In this document: piece after piece, positions 55,601-64,000 of the stretch
Position numbering within the stretch: the first letter of the stretch is position 1
Layout of the letters: each line of letters begins with the position of its first letter
Origin: Alternaria dauci
Taxonomy: Eukaryota > Ascomycota > Dothideomycetes > Pleosporales > Pleosporaceae
Reading direction: 5' to 3'
NCBI RefSeq assembly: GCF_042100115.1
Contig: NC_091273.1
Span: forward strand, 1,612,001 to 1,676,000
Length of the DNA stretch: 64,000 nt
Program-made: the position numbers and the translations under genes
The notes under the pieces: model-generated
What the model was told of the DNA's origin: nothing
What the model saw: only the letters and a program-made list of their open reading frames with translations
Database searches by the model: none

Positions 55601-56875
55601 TTCGATACGCTGTTTGAACAGCGGTACGAGGGCCGAGTACCAGCCGTACATGATGGCCTGAACAGGCTTGCTGTTCATGACGCCATAGATGCCTACCTCT
55701 TGCAGTTTCTCGTCCTCGGCTTTCCATCTCTCGACTGCGGCCTCGATGCCATCCTGTTCCATCTGTAGTTGCCGTGCATATGCGTAGGCCTGGTCCTTCT
55801 CTTCCTGGGTTCCCTGCATGTTGTGCGGGTACGGCACGCGGGCCTCGTCTTCGAAAACAGAAAGAGCTTGTTTCAGCGAATCCAGACCCATGCCCTTTTG
55901 CTTGACAGGCTTGATGCTCTGTGCTGGGTGGGACACGAGGCCGTGGTCGATAAGGTTCTTGCGACCCGAGGGCGTGCTGACATGGAGATGCTGAACATGA
56001 TCGACAGGCGGAGGCTCGTCGAAGGATTCTGGTTGCAGGCGGATCAACAGATCCCACTCCTCATCGGTAAACTCTGGCGAGGCGTTGATTTGGTCGAGGA
56101 TGTGTTCGCCAGTTCTGCGTGCCATTGCGATGTAGTCTCGTACGGCGGCCTCGTTGTCGCCGTCTTGCAGAAAGTTCATGGCGGATCGGATCAGCGAAAC
56201 AAATGTCTGCGCGTTTGGTTGGACGCCTTTGGCCACCATTTTCTTCTGGTACCAGGCCTGAACCTTCTTCATGCTCTCGGCGCCCGAGTCGAGTTGGCCG
56301 TGTTCGAGCAGCGTCTGCAAGTAGACATTGTGTGCGTCGATGAGTTCTGGCGCATCCTGCGTGTAGACGGTGGCAAGGCGGTCGATGATGATGGCGGCCC
56401 GATCCAGACGGCCCACGCGCAGACAGGCGTACAGATTCTGGTGCAGCTCCACGGGGTCGCCGCCGAGGCCGTTGATGGTACGCACCAAGGGCGACGCGGC
56501 CAGCGAGTCACGGACAACGAGGGGACTCTGGGGGTCCCACTGCGGAAGGCGAGCGAGGTCGGGCGGCTGGGATTGGCGCCCAAACGCCTGCGCAAAGGGA
56601 TCAAAGGACAGCGCAGAGGGCAGCGGGGGCTGCAGTTCGGCGGATGTGGCGAGGGAGCGTGTCTCGTGCCGTATCGACAGTGACGAGGGCCGTTGCCGCT
56701 GCCGCTGCCGTCGGCTCGAGTCGTGTGTGTTTGTCGATGTCCACCGTGACAACGCGGGGCAGAGCCATGGCAGCGTCAGTTGGTCTGAAAGCGTCGTGGG
56801 CGTCCTGAATGCATCTCTGCGGAGTTTCCGCCCGGCTGCTCGCGAGAGCATGGTCGTGAAAAGCGTGTGGTGCAA
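52604..56875 (-). CDS. RPO41: Mitochondrial DNA-directed RNA polymerase (T7 phage type)
   Basis: A 1423-residue single-subunit RNA polymerase that transcribes mitochondrial DNA, with a mitochondrial transcription factor for promoter opening. It has no introns. An Arg/Ser/Thr-rich presequence begins MLSRAAGRKLRRDAFRT; the second ATG (56851) may be the true start. A PPR-like helical N-terminal extension follows (RVGRLDRAAIIIDRLAT; GVQPNAQTFVSLI). The catalytic part shows DFRGRAYPIPPILNHIG, DGTCNGLQHYAALGGD (palm Asp906), a fingers region and FIHSLDASHMLLSALKA (second catalytic Asp1163). A late insertion rich in Glu, Asp and Lys precedes the C-terminal WDISRLRESKYFFS; the phage enzyme ends in a similar FAFS. 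Length is usual for filamentous fungi. Confidence 0.95.
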   Translation of the reverse strand: MHHTLFTTMLSRAAGRKLRRDAFRTPTTLSDQLTLPWLCPALSRWTSTNTHDSSRRQRQRQRPSSLSIRHETRSLATSAELQPPLPSALSFDPFAQAFGRQSQPPDLARLPQWDPQSPLVVRDSLAASPLVRTINGLGGDPVELHQNLYACLRVGRLDRAAIIIDRLATVYTQDAPELIDAHNVYLQTLLEHGQLDSGAESMKKVQAWYQKKMVAKGVQPNAQTFVSLIRSAMNFLQDGDNEAAVRDYIAMARRTGEHILDQINASPEFTDEEWDLLIRLQPESFDEPPPVDHVQHLHVSTPSGRKNLIDHGLVSHPAQSIKPVKQKGMGLDSLKQALSVFEDEARVPYPHNMQGTQEEKDQAYAYARQLQMEQDGIEAAVERWKAEDEKLQEVGIYGVMNSKPVQAIMYGWYSALVPLFKQRIENAKDVLSDPEKSKSRDEAITYGVWLERCKPEKLAAITVARATQAAVRGKNEDNSAYKISALSIAIGTDIQDYLNAEKQTRLDAFLRKQRKQTRMDLLNKLSKETREEPSEPSPPKTWHSLEKADIPLAVRTRLGALCLELLLSSATLTVTANDPRTGNKVSRSMAAFHHAIGYRQGKKLGYLVPHHELTNKLRTDSVHGIHTVRLPMVVEPKPWSSYEDGGYYTIPQKVVRQKAGDKAQKAYAQSAIENGDMSKVMAGLDVLGRVPWQINAPVFEVMARAWNAGESIGALVGEDSITSSKRPQEPPANASFQERAKWGKALKEYENYIGGLHSQRCYQNFQLETARAYLHEKKMFFPHSVDFRGRAYPIPPILNHIGSDFSRGLLKFAHGKELGTVGLQWLKIHLANLYGFDKASLREREQFTMDHMDDIYDSATNPLDGKRWWTKAEDPWQCLACCMELKKAFDSPDPTRFMSQLPVHQDGTCNGLQHYAALGGDYAGARQVNLEPSDRPQDIYTGVAELVKEMVAKDAAEGLAAASFINGHITRKVVKRTVMTNVYGVTFMGAKQQVQDELRNLFPNFEPTDTVPGLGAVALYVAYKIFDALGKIFNGAQEIQYWLGECGDRITTSITAEQIKRIKTRFEGLDPVKGFYDPKYVAPKKVSATQLNKLNKGMENFQTSIIWTTPLQMPIVQPYRKESIQKIKTKVQDITVSRKSQHDEVDKRKQLQAFPPNFIHSLDASHMLLSALKASEMGLDFAAVHDSFWTHASDIPNLNVILRDAFVRMHSDDIIERLAAEFSARYAGAMYRAVLFASAEVSQKITLWRHERRLREGPAGSTASARHGHASFEEVALEAKRQELLKSENAEERKQGEEMVTPTSIWLANQDPKAIYSFRLNLLGESKVKQSADRETQIMDEALGDEDDAITTTESTMDIVEDEAQDLAKDPQSGGVAKKKKTAARAATDASTIYVWIPLSFPPVPQKGGWDISRLRESKYFFS

Positions 56876-57192
56876 AGTCTATGGAGGGGTAACGGAACAA
56901 ACAAGAAGAAGAAATAAAGAAATAAATAAAAATAAAACTCGAAAAGCAAGACTTGTCAACGCCAGAAGACCGTGAGAGGGACCCAGACGATGTGTGGCGG
57001 GCAGGTAGTCGCCTCGTGGTTGAACATGTTGCATGGAAATTTTGGCCGACCAAAATGCATGCACCATGCCCAGCGTCATCACCAAAGAGGCATCGCTGGC
57101 CTTGGCAGCCTTTTTTCGCCTGATTACATAACACTGTACTTTTACACCGTGACGCCGACAAACATGGCAATACAGTACACTTGGTCTCTGCG
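56876..57192. other. Intergenic region, no gene seen
   Basis: 317 bases upstream of RPO41 and downstream of the glycosyltransferase-like gene; AT-rich next to RPO41 (run of AAATAAA-type sequence near 56915-56935). Confidence 0.5.
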
Positions 57193-59657
57193 CTATGCCT
57201 CATCCACGACAATAGTGGGCTTGCTAATCGTCCTCTCCCTCGTCGACGTCGCCACACCAGGCAGTGCTTCCCCGATCAACTTCTCTAGCTCATCGTCAAT
57301 CGGCGCGCCAAACATGTCCACCTCTCTGCTTTCGTCTTCCACCCACTCACTCTCGTCTTCCTCTCCGAAACAGAACAAGTCGCTTGCTTCACCCGCGACA
57401 ACCTTCTTATGCTTGCCTTTGGGTATTTTGCAGCCGCCTACCTCCATGCGGAACATGTCTGCGTATTCTCTTGCCACAGTGGATATGTTTGCTGGGGCAA
57501 TCTGCTGCCCGTCATAGAGAAGCTGGGGTCTAAATGTACGTGCTTCAAGTCAGCCTGTGTCTCGCATGCGCTTCGTGCGGGGAAAACTTACAGGTGAGGA
57601 ATCTCGGGAAGGTCGCCATCGAAAGGTAGCGCCTGGTGCAGTGGCACTGTGCCTGGAATGACGGGTGGTTCGGGGGTTCGGGGCGGCTTAGGTGGCGTTT
57701 CGGCGCGCAGGAATGGCGCGTCTGTGTCCTGCGGCATGTTTGGTGTTTCTTGACCGTCCTTGGGCGGTACTACAGAGAATTCCTCGGGGGCATGGTACAA
57801 CTCGTTATGGATTGTGACCAATGCATTGAACGTCGTCGCAGGATAAAGCAGCGAATAACCCCGCGCGCGCATGAATTCAAGCATGTACTCGGTCCATGCG
57901 GGCAGCGTCTCGGATACCAACTTCCCCCGAGATGCTGTTTTGGCCGATTGCTGATGCTTCACCACACGGTTACCAAGGAACGAATGCAGTTCCGCCCACT
58001 TGTCTCCAAACAACAGTGTCGCATGGCTGTTTGGAGCCTGCCACAGAAAAGGTACGCTCTTGACGCCTTGATGCAGCTTCTTGTATCGGTCAGTGTGCAT
58101 GTCGCCTGTCGACGGAAGCTCCAACTTGGTCTTGCCATCCAGGAGCAGTGTTGGCAACTCTAGGCTTATGCCCATGAGATTTTCATTGTCCTCTGTGCCG
58201 TACGTTGAGTACTTGTACTCCAACAAGGCGTATTTGACAAAGTGGAAATACTGTGGCGATAGCTGCGCCTGCGGTGAGAGCAGTAATACATGTGAACTGA
58301 TGGTATTGGTGGGGTAAAACAACTCCAGGAAGCGAATCGCAGAGTCCTCTTGGTTGTGGCGGTGGTTTGGGATGCGGCGTCTGATACTGATCCCGCTCCC
58401 TGCCATTGCGTTGTCACCATGTAGGGGCCATTTGAAGCTCTCAATGTGCTCTTTTACCGAAATGTCAAGCTCGGCTGGTAGCTCCATGGTGATACGAGGC
58501 GGTCTCAGCCCACTGTAATCAGCGTCTTTGATCGACTTCAGTAACCGCAAAACACTGGACGAGTCTGGTGGCACTTGGATGAGAATGTCTACGGTAGGAT
58601 CGTGCCAGTGCCTGAGCGAGCCAGCGTCGAGTCGTGAGACCCAGGCGAAGTCATCCAATTTGTCCTTTGGCACTTCAATAAGCGGCATTTTAAGCACACC
58701 AGCCTTGGTCCGCATGCCTCGGACAAAGAATTGGTCTTCTGAGATGGAATCGTCGATGATGGCTGCTTGAGGATGAAGAAAGCTGTTAATGTGCTGCATA
58801 GCACCCATCACGGCCGTCTCAGCGCGTACATCGGTGCTATACCTGCAGGCAACATTCCAGTTAGCCATGGCCGTCCATACACAAGTTTTGAAGCGTGGAG
58901 CTGCTCATGCGACTGCAGTATACTCCAGAGGTGCTGGGGAGGCGAGAACGGTCTGATGTACATACTCCATATAATCCGGTCGCGCATCGTGCCATACGGC
59001 AGGGCACTTGGCCTTGTCTATTCCGTTCATCTCTAGCAGATGCTCGACTGGTATATCTTCCCTGCCCATGAAAGCGGCGTGTACATGGTTCCTGTTCCAA
59101 TGCGACATTTCGCATACCATGGGCAAGAGCGTCGATGCACTCTGCAAGCTCGACATTGCGAACAGGATGTTTTTGTTCTTCTTCTCATAGCCATCCGTTG
59201 TCGAGGCGGATGAGCGCAGTGAGCCGGCGAGGCGGAAGAAGCGTATCTGTCCGTCGTAGGTGCGAGGCGTTGCCTCTCCCCGTCTTGGCTTCTGTACGCC
59301 CGGTGGCGCTCCCGTGGGTTCGTCGTCGCCGTCTGCGCTGGGCTTCTGATATGCGGATGTGATTGGCCGTCGTCGATATCGTGCTTCGTCCGACTCTTGG
59401 TAGTCGTCGGAGCCGCTGAGGAAGCAGTAGTATAGCAGGCACAGGCCCACTATCGCAAGCAGTATCCGTCGCCGTCGCCAGCGGAATGCGTGGCTCCAAC
59501 CCGACCCGCCGGCATGTCGCGCGGGTTTGTATCGGTGGTCATCGTCCTTCTTGCCCAACTCTTCATCGCCCGGAACTATCGCCTTCCGATACATGCTGCC
59601 GCGACCGAAGCTATCGGGAAGCCACTTCTTGTCTGTAGCGCGTCTCTTCGCTATCAT
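57193..59657 (-). CDS. Type II membrane protein, glycosyltransferase-like
   Basis: A 773-residue protein in three exons: 59657-58924, 58842-57592 and 57529-57193, with introns of 81 nt (GTATAC..ctaac..CAG) and 62 nt (GTAAGT..TAG). A short basic cytoplasmic tail, one membrane segment (residues about 65-80, ILLAIVGLCLLYYCFL) and a large lumenal domain give the topology of Golgi glycosyltransferases. The lumenal part begins KNILFAMSSLQSAS and includes IIDDSISEDQFFVRGM, a possible nucleotide-sugar acidic motif, and LLLSPQAQLSPQYFHFVKYAL. It resembles a fungal group annotated as glycosyltransferase 2 family, recalled from layout only; donor and acceptor are unknown. The ATG at 59594 (MYRKAIVPGDEELGKKDDD) may be the real start. 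The last exon is acidic and probably disordered. Confidence 0.75.
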
Positions 59658-60115
59658 TCAGCGTGCTCGGTCATGACGATGTAGGGGGGGGGGAAAGGGT
59701 CGCGTGCGGTTCTACGTGCGAACGGTGTGGGACATGGGCGGGCTGCTGCGTCTTACTCTGCCAGGAACAAGGATAATGTGCAGGGCTTCAACTAGGTCAA
59801 ACAAGGCAAGGAAACAACACGATACAAGCTTCAACGAAGGGCCAAGCGCGTGCGTCCAGGGCAATGCAAGAGGACATGTTGGAGGTGCCATACCTACCCT
59901 CGAGTGTCCTTCTGGGAAACACACATCCCTGCAACGCATCATCCCGCTCGCCTGTGGCTGGCTGCCGACGCCTCCGGTCATCCCTCACAACCACCACCAC
60001 CCCACCCCCACCCTGACCTCGTCCCCGTTGCTCGGTTTTGCGCACGCCAAATGCCGTTCAGATTGTTCAGATTACCCGATACCCCCACGCTGCATTAATC
60101 TACAAACACCGCCGC
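59658..60115. other. Intergenic region, no gene seen
   Basis: 458 bases upstream of the glycosyltransferase-like gene and downstream of the P450 gene. A CA-rich pyrimidine-poor stretch (CCACCACCACCCCACCCCC) sits near 59990-60010. No gene is supported. Confidence 0.5.
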
Positions 60116-61806
60116 TCACGCCTTCTCAAACTCAGCCAATCGCTCATCTGCTGCTTTAAGAGCCTCACGCAGAACCTGCTCGTTTCTGGGTCTGAAGAGA
60201 ATCTCATAAGGCCGGCACATCGTCACCAAACTGGTAGGGTCTGCGCTGCCCCTGACAGGATGCACGTCCACCTCCGATTTCTGCACTAGCTCAAAGCTGT
60301 TCAGGGTCCGTAGGAAGACGAGATACAGCTCGCGGTTGGCCAGCAATGAGCCTGCACACATTCTGTAGCCCAAGCCGTACGTGTGCAGCGGGGCGTCGGG
60401 CTGCTCCAGCCAACGCTCCGGACGGAACTCGTCTGGGTCTCTCCATACTTTGGGATCTACTCCGCAATCAGCATCGCCATCTATAGTGCAGCGGAACCAT
60501 AGAGGATGACGTACCCATATTACACGCCCATGCGTTCAGATATACCGTACTACCAGCGGGGATGAGTTTGCCCTCATACATGATATCCTTGACTGTCGCA
60601 CGTGGAAGTGCTAGACGTAGTACAGTGTAGTACCGCAAGCACTCTCTAACCAGTGCGACAATGTATTCACACTTCTGGTCATCATACGCATCGGCCAGCG
60701 GCTCGTCCTCCGAGTAGTGCTTTCGGATCTCCTTGATAGCCTTTTCCTGGATGTCCGGTCTTTGAGCCAGCAGCGCTACACTCCACTGAACGAGCGTAGT
60801 GATGGTGTCTAGACCGCCAGACAACATTGTCAGGCTGATCGACGTCAACTCCTCCTTGCTCAACGCAGCTTCCTTGTCCTGGATGATGTTTGCCTGGATA
60901 CACGTCTTGTGAGTACCCTTCTCCATTCGCTCATCCAAATCGCGATTCAGCTTCGTTAGGTAGACATCTCGTCTGTTGCGGTGCTCTTTCGCAGACTTGG
61001 TGCCGAAGCTGAAGGGGTTGAGTCTCAAGATTGGAATGTAGTCCTGCAAGTTTCCAGTCGTGCTACGAAACTTTGAAATGGCGGCTTCGACCTCGCAGAT
61101 TTCGTGAAACATCGGATCGTGTCGACTGCTCATCCGTGTTCCCCAATTGAGGGTCAGAGCGAGCGAAAGCGAAAGGCGCTCAATCATGGGCATAGGGTTT
61201 ACACCAACAGTACCAGCGTGACCCGACTCAAACCCGTCTTTTATGAATTCCTTCGTTTCAAGATCGAGATGGTCAATGTACGTCGCGATCGAGGGCTTGT
61301 TGAGTGCCGAGGCAGCACCTTTCCTTCTACGCTTGAGCGAATCGTTGAATGGCGAAGTCCCGATCGTTGTACCGGCCGTATTTGAGAGCACCTGCTATCA
61401 GTCAGCGACGTTACCGGGGCGCTTTTCTTGTCCAGCTCACCTTGTGGAAAGTCCAGAATACAGGTCTGGAACTCAGCGCCTGGCTGTTTCCACCAAAGAT
61501 CTTCTTCGCGGCTTCCGCGCTGTTGACCACAATCACCGGCTCGTTTCCAAGCTGTATCTGGTAGACCGCGCCAAAAGTCTTGCTCCATTCGCGATACTTT
61601 TCGGCCGCGTTAACCTTGATGTCTGCAATATTGCCCACCAAGGGCCAGTTTGTCGGTCCCGGAAAACCCTTGATTCGTCGCGAGTATCGCACATATTCGT
61701 TTCCAATGACATATGCTATGGGCATGAGTATCGATAACAAAAACAGCGAGCGAACCGGGTGATCCTGAAACTGTGACGATAGCAGTGGTAGGATGACAGA
61801 AATCAT
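60116..61806 (-). CDS. Cytochrome P450, CYP504-like (phenylacetate hydroxylase type)
   Basis: A 527-residue microsomal haem monooxygenase. Exons are 61806-61441, 61391-60515 and 60456-60116; introns are 49 nt (GTGAGC..CAG) and 58 nt (GTACGT..ctgat..TAG). An N-terminal anchor (SLFLLSILMPIAYVIG) is followed by FPGPTNWPLVGNI, the I-helix (MLSGGLDTITTLVQW), the ExxR helix (ECLRYYTVLR), NMDPKVWRDPDEFRPERW and the haem loop YGLGYRMCAGSLLANRE with the cysteine at 448. The haem loop matches the CYP504 family, which hydroxylates phenylacetate on the way to homogentisate in Aspergillus. For the second intron the TAG at 60457 is preferred over one that would leave a 34-nt intron, because it restores the standard NMDPxVWxDP block. 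The precise substrate is not shown. Confidence 0.85.
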
Positions 61807-63956
61807 GGTGTTCGCTAGTGGCTCTTTGCGACGCTTGTCGAAAACAACAAGATGAACGAAAGGTTGCTGTGAGCCGCAAATCAGATTTAGACCTTCGTTA
61901 TCGAACGGCTGGTCATTTATTAGTCTACTATTTCTCATCCATGGTGGCCTCCCCAGACTTTGCGTGAAGCGTGGCCGGCTCATGCGGGGAAGTCGCGCCG
62001 TTCGTTGGGGACCGCGGAATTAGGTTGCAAAAAGTGCGGAACAAGAGCGCGGAATCAGTGTCGCCTTTAGCGGCTTGCTAAACCTATGACATACACGTTT
62101 CAACTCGAGAAACAAGTTTCAGAGCGATTGACGTGCGAATGTAACGGTCACCCTCAAGAGATGTTTGTTGTAGGATGCGCTTCCGTTGTGGAGTATTCTA
62201 CTCATACATTAACCCGTCGGATCACTCAAAGGTCACTGGCTCCTATGATCGCCAATTTGCCAATAATGTCGACCCTTTTTTACGAAGATACAATGAAAGA
62301 AATGATTCTTGTGTCAGAATACCGGTTCATTTCTTGGGGCGACGAGGCCTTCCTACGACTAAGAGACTATAGCAAACTAGATGACAAGAGCGATTTAGGC
62401 GTTATCAACTTCGAGCTTTGGCCAATCTGGAAGGGTTCCAGCGACATCAGTGCAAGTATTCAAACGATTCAAGTCCAACCCGACGTGCACTAAAATCAGG
62501 GAGACTTCCAGAACTCTTGGAAGTCAGGCCATGATGCGTTAATGTCAGTGGAATATCGGGTTGGAAATTAAGTATTGTACAACTTCCGGCAGTAGAGTGC
62601 GATAGATGACCTGTTGAGAGTATCCATGTGTCAGCGATGTTCGTAAGTCAAGACGACTCTGGTGATGCTACACATTAACGGATGCGTATTCTTAATCAAC
62701 GCGCGCTATCGTATATAATGAGGCCGGACGCTACTAGGACGGCAGGTAACAGTGGCCAAGTTTGACATTGACATGGATAAGCCTAGTGTGCCGAATCATT
62801 TCAGCTGTTTTGGGACGCCAGACAATCAGAGGAGCAGATCCGCTCTCAAATCGGGTTTCGTTGTAAGTATGTCTTCTTCTTTCAATGCACACTCATTGAG
62901 ACGCGCAATGGCTTTTCAGATTACACTGCGAGGTTGAGAAAGATACAGATAATATTTACTACCTAGGTATTATGCGGAAATAAAAAAATATTGTTGACAG
63001 TACAAGTGTTACTTAGTTAGACTGAGCATGATCTGGACATGCCTCGACAAACTTTACAGCCCAACCTTAATGACACTAGTGGCAAAGATATAACGCGACA
63101 ATTTCTATGAAGCTCTATGAAGCACGTCGCGCTTCAATTTCAAGCACTAACTTCCACGAACCACATGCTCTTCTCTTGTTCGTGGTCCCTGGTCACTCAC
63201 TATGCCTTTGAAATATCAGTGACCCCATGCGACCTGTTCTCGTGCAAATGCAACAGGTGAATGCCAGCGTAGTAAGTATGGCGACGTAATCATCAACAAT
63301 GCTTGGTGCTACTAAGCCACTTCTAAGCCTGTAAAAGTCTAGAATTGTTTCATGCCATCTTGAGGCTATGGAAAAGTGGAGATAGCAGATGAAAAGTCAC
63401 ACGCACATCGCAGATATTAAGAATCACAGAATAGAGGTAGGTACTATGGCTCCATGGCAGCGAATCATGGACGCTCTGTTATCAAGTCTGGAAAGTGGCA
63501 TCGCCGCTGCAAATCGGGGCCCACAACACGTGAGTAATGCGTTACCGGGCGGAGCTGATGTTCAAACACGTACTTGAGCCGCACATGGTACATGCAACAA
63601 ACGTGGTGGGGGTTTGTAGGCTGCCATCGCGAACGCATTCCATGCCACCAGTGACTCCACGAGCTTCCAACGCATAGGCTGATCACAAGACATCATGAGT
63701 GCCATTAGGATCAATGACTATCTTGAGCGACGGGCCGATGCAGCGGTTGTCGTGGGCGTTCGTTGAACATTTAGGAGACTGCCCTTCACGATAGATGTAA
63801 GCACTTGATAGGGAGACTCTATAACTTCCGCCTTCTTCACGCTTCCTCGAATCACATTCTCCAGCATATCAACACCAATACTCCCTCCGTTACCTCATTC
63901 TTCAAACCTTACAATACAAGTAACGCATTGAGTCTACAGGAAGCATCAGCAGTTAC
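61807..63956. other. Gene-poor right end
   Basis: 2.1 kb without a supportable gene, AT-richer than the rest after 62500. The longest open frame (62086-62493, plus, 135 codons) shows no family features. A pyrimidine-rich stretch at about 63830-63920 looks like a 5' leader for a gene running out of the window. Confidence 0.45.
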
Positions 63957-64000
63957 ATGAAGGAACCTCCGCGGCAGGCGGAGCCATCACTTCGTCAAAT
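63957..64000 (+). CDS. Possible 5' end of a gene leaving the window
   Basis: An ATG follows a CT-rich leader and opens a frame that runs to the window edge, starting MKEPPRQAEPSLRQ. Only 14 codons are visible, so neither product nor reality of the gene can be judged. Confidence 0.2.
   Translation, partial: MKEPPRQAEPSLRQ

Noticed and set aside
55769..56975. Long plus-strand open frames opposite the RPO41 N-terminus (304 and 201 codons)
   Set aside because: They are antisense shadows of a GC-rich coding exon; the RPO41 frame has clear domains through this part.
60481..60514. A 34-nt intron in the P450 gene using the nearer TAG acceptor
   Set aside because: Too short for fungal splicing, and it would insert six odd residues; the 58-nt alternative gives the standard P450 block.
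62086..62493. A 135-codon plus-strand frame after the P450 gene
   Set aside because: No family features and no conserved splice context; probably chance.

Overview
The window is nuclear DNA of a filamentous ascomycete (Pezizomycotina). Genes are dense and on both strands, introns are mostly 45-65 nt with GT..AG ends and CTAAC/CTGAY-like branch sites, and the gene families (Zn2Cys6 regulator, Clr2, ESF1, T7-type mitochondrial RNA polymerase, cytochrome P450) are fungal. Gene style suggests Dothideomycetes/Pleosporales, but that is inference. No rRNA, tRNA, CRISPR array, complete transposon or virus was recognised.

Left part (1-14.7 kb): after the 3' end of an EF-hand external NADH dehydrogenase comes what looks like a complete quinic-acid (qut/qa) utilisation cluster of seven genes: qutR repressor (-), qutA activator (+), qutC 3-dehydroshikimate dehydratase (-), qutD quinate permease (-), qutB quinate dehydrogenase (+), qutG inositol-monophosphatase-like protein (-) and qutE type II dehydroquinase (+). 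Permease, dehydrogenase, dehydroquinase and dehydratase together turn external quinate into protocatechuate; QutA and QutR control the set. Three 16-bp near-palindromes that match the published activator site at 14 of 16 positions lie in the qutR/qutA, qutC and qutG/qutE promoters.

Middle part (14.7-34 kb): a fungal integral membrane protein, ESF1 (rRNA processing), a 55-residue three-exon micro-gene, a nucleotidyltransferase-like protein with a long disordered tail, a cyclopropane-fatty-acid synthase, RNase H2 subunit C (split over two reading frames by an intron), a TFIIIC tau55-like histidine-phosphatase-fold protein, a 2.9-kb stretch without a supportable gene, a FAR-17a/AIG1-like membrane protein and a bZIP factor.

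Right part (35-62 kb): a 1845-residue protein with four diverged copies of a Ulp1/C48-like cysteine-protease domain (two with intact catalytic residues, two decayed), which is the most unusual gene here; a mitochondrial thioredoxin-like protein; a head-to-head chromatin pair (SNF2-PHD ATPase and Clr2 silencing factor); a large multi-exon membrane protein; mitochondrial RNA polymerase RPO41; a type II membrane glycosyltransferase-like protein; and a CYP504-like P450. The last 2 kb hold nothing firm.

All exon boundaries were placed by hand from splice signals, reading frame and family resemblance; none was tested against transcripts.
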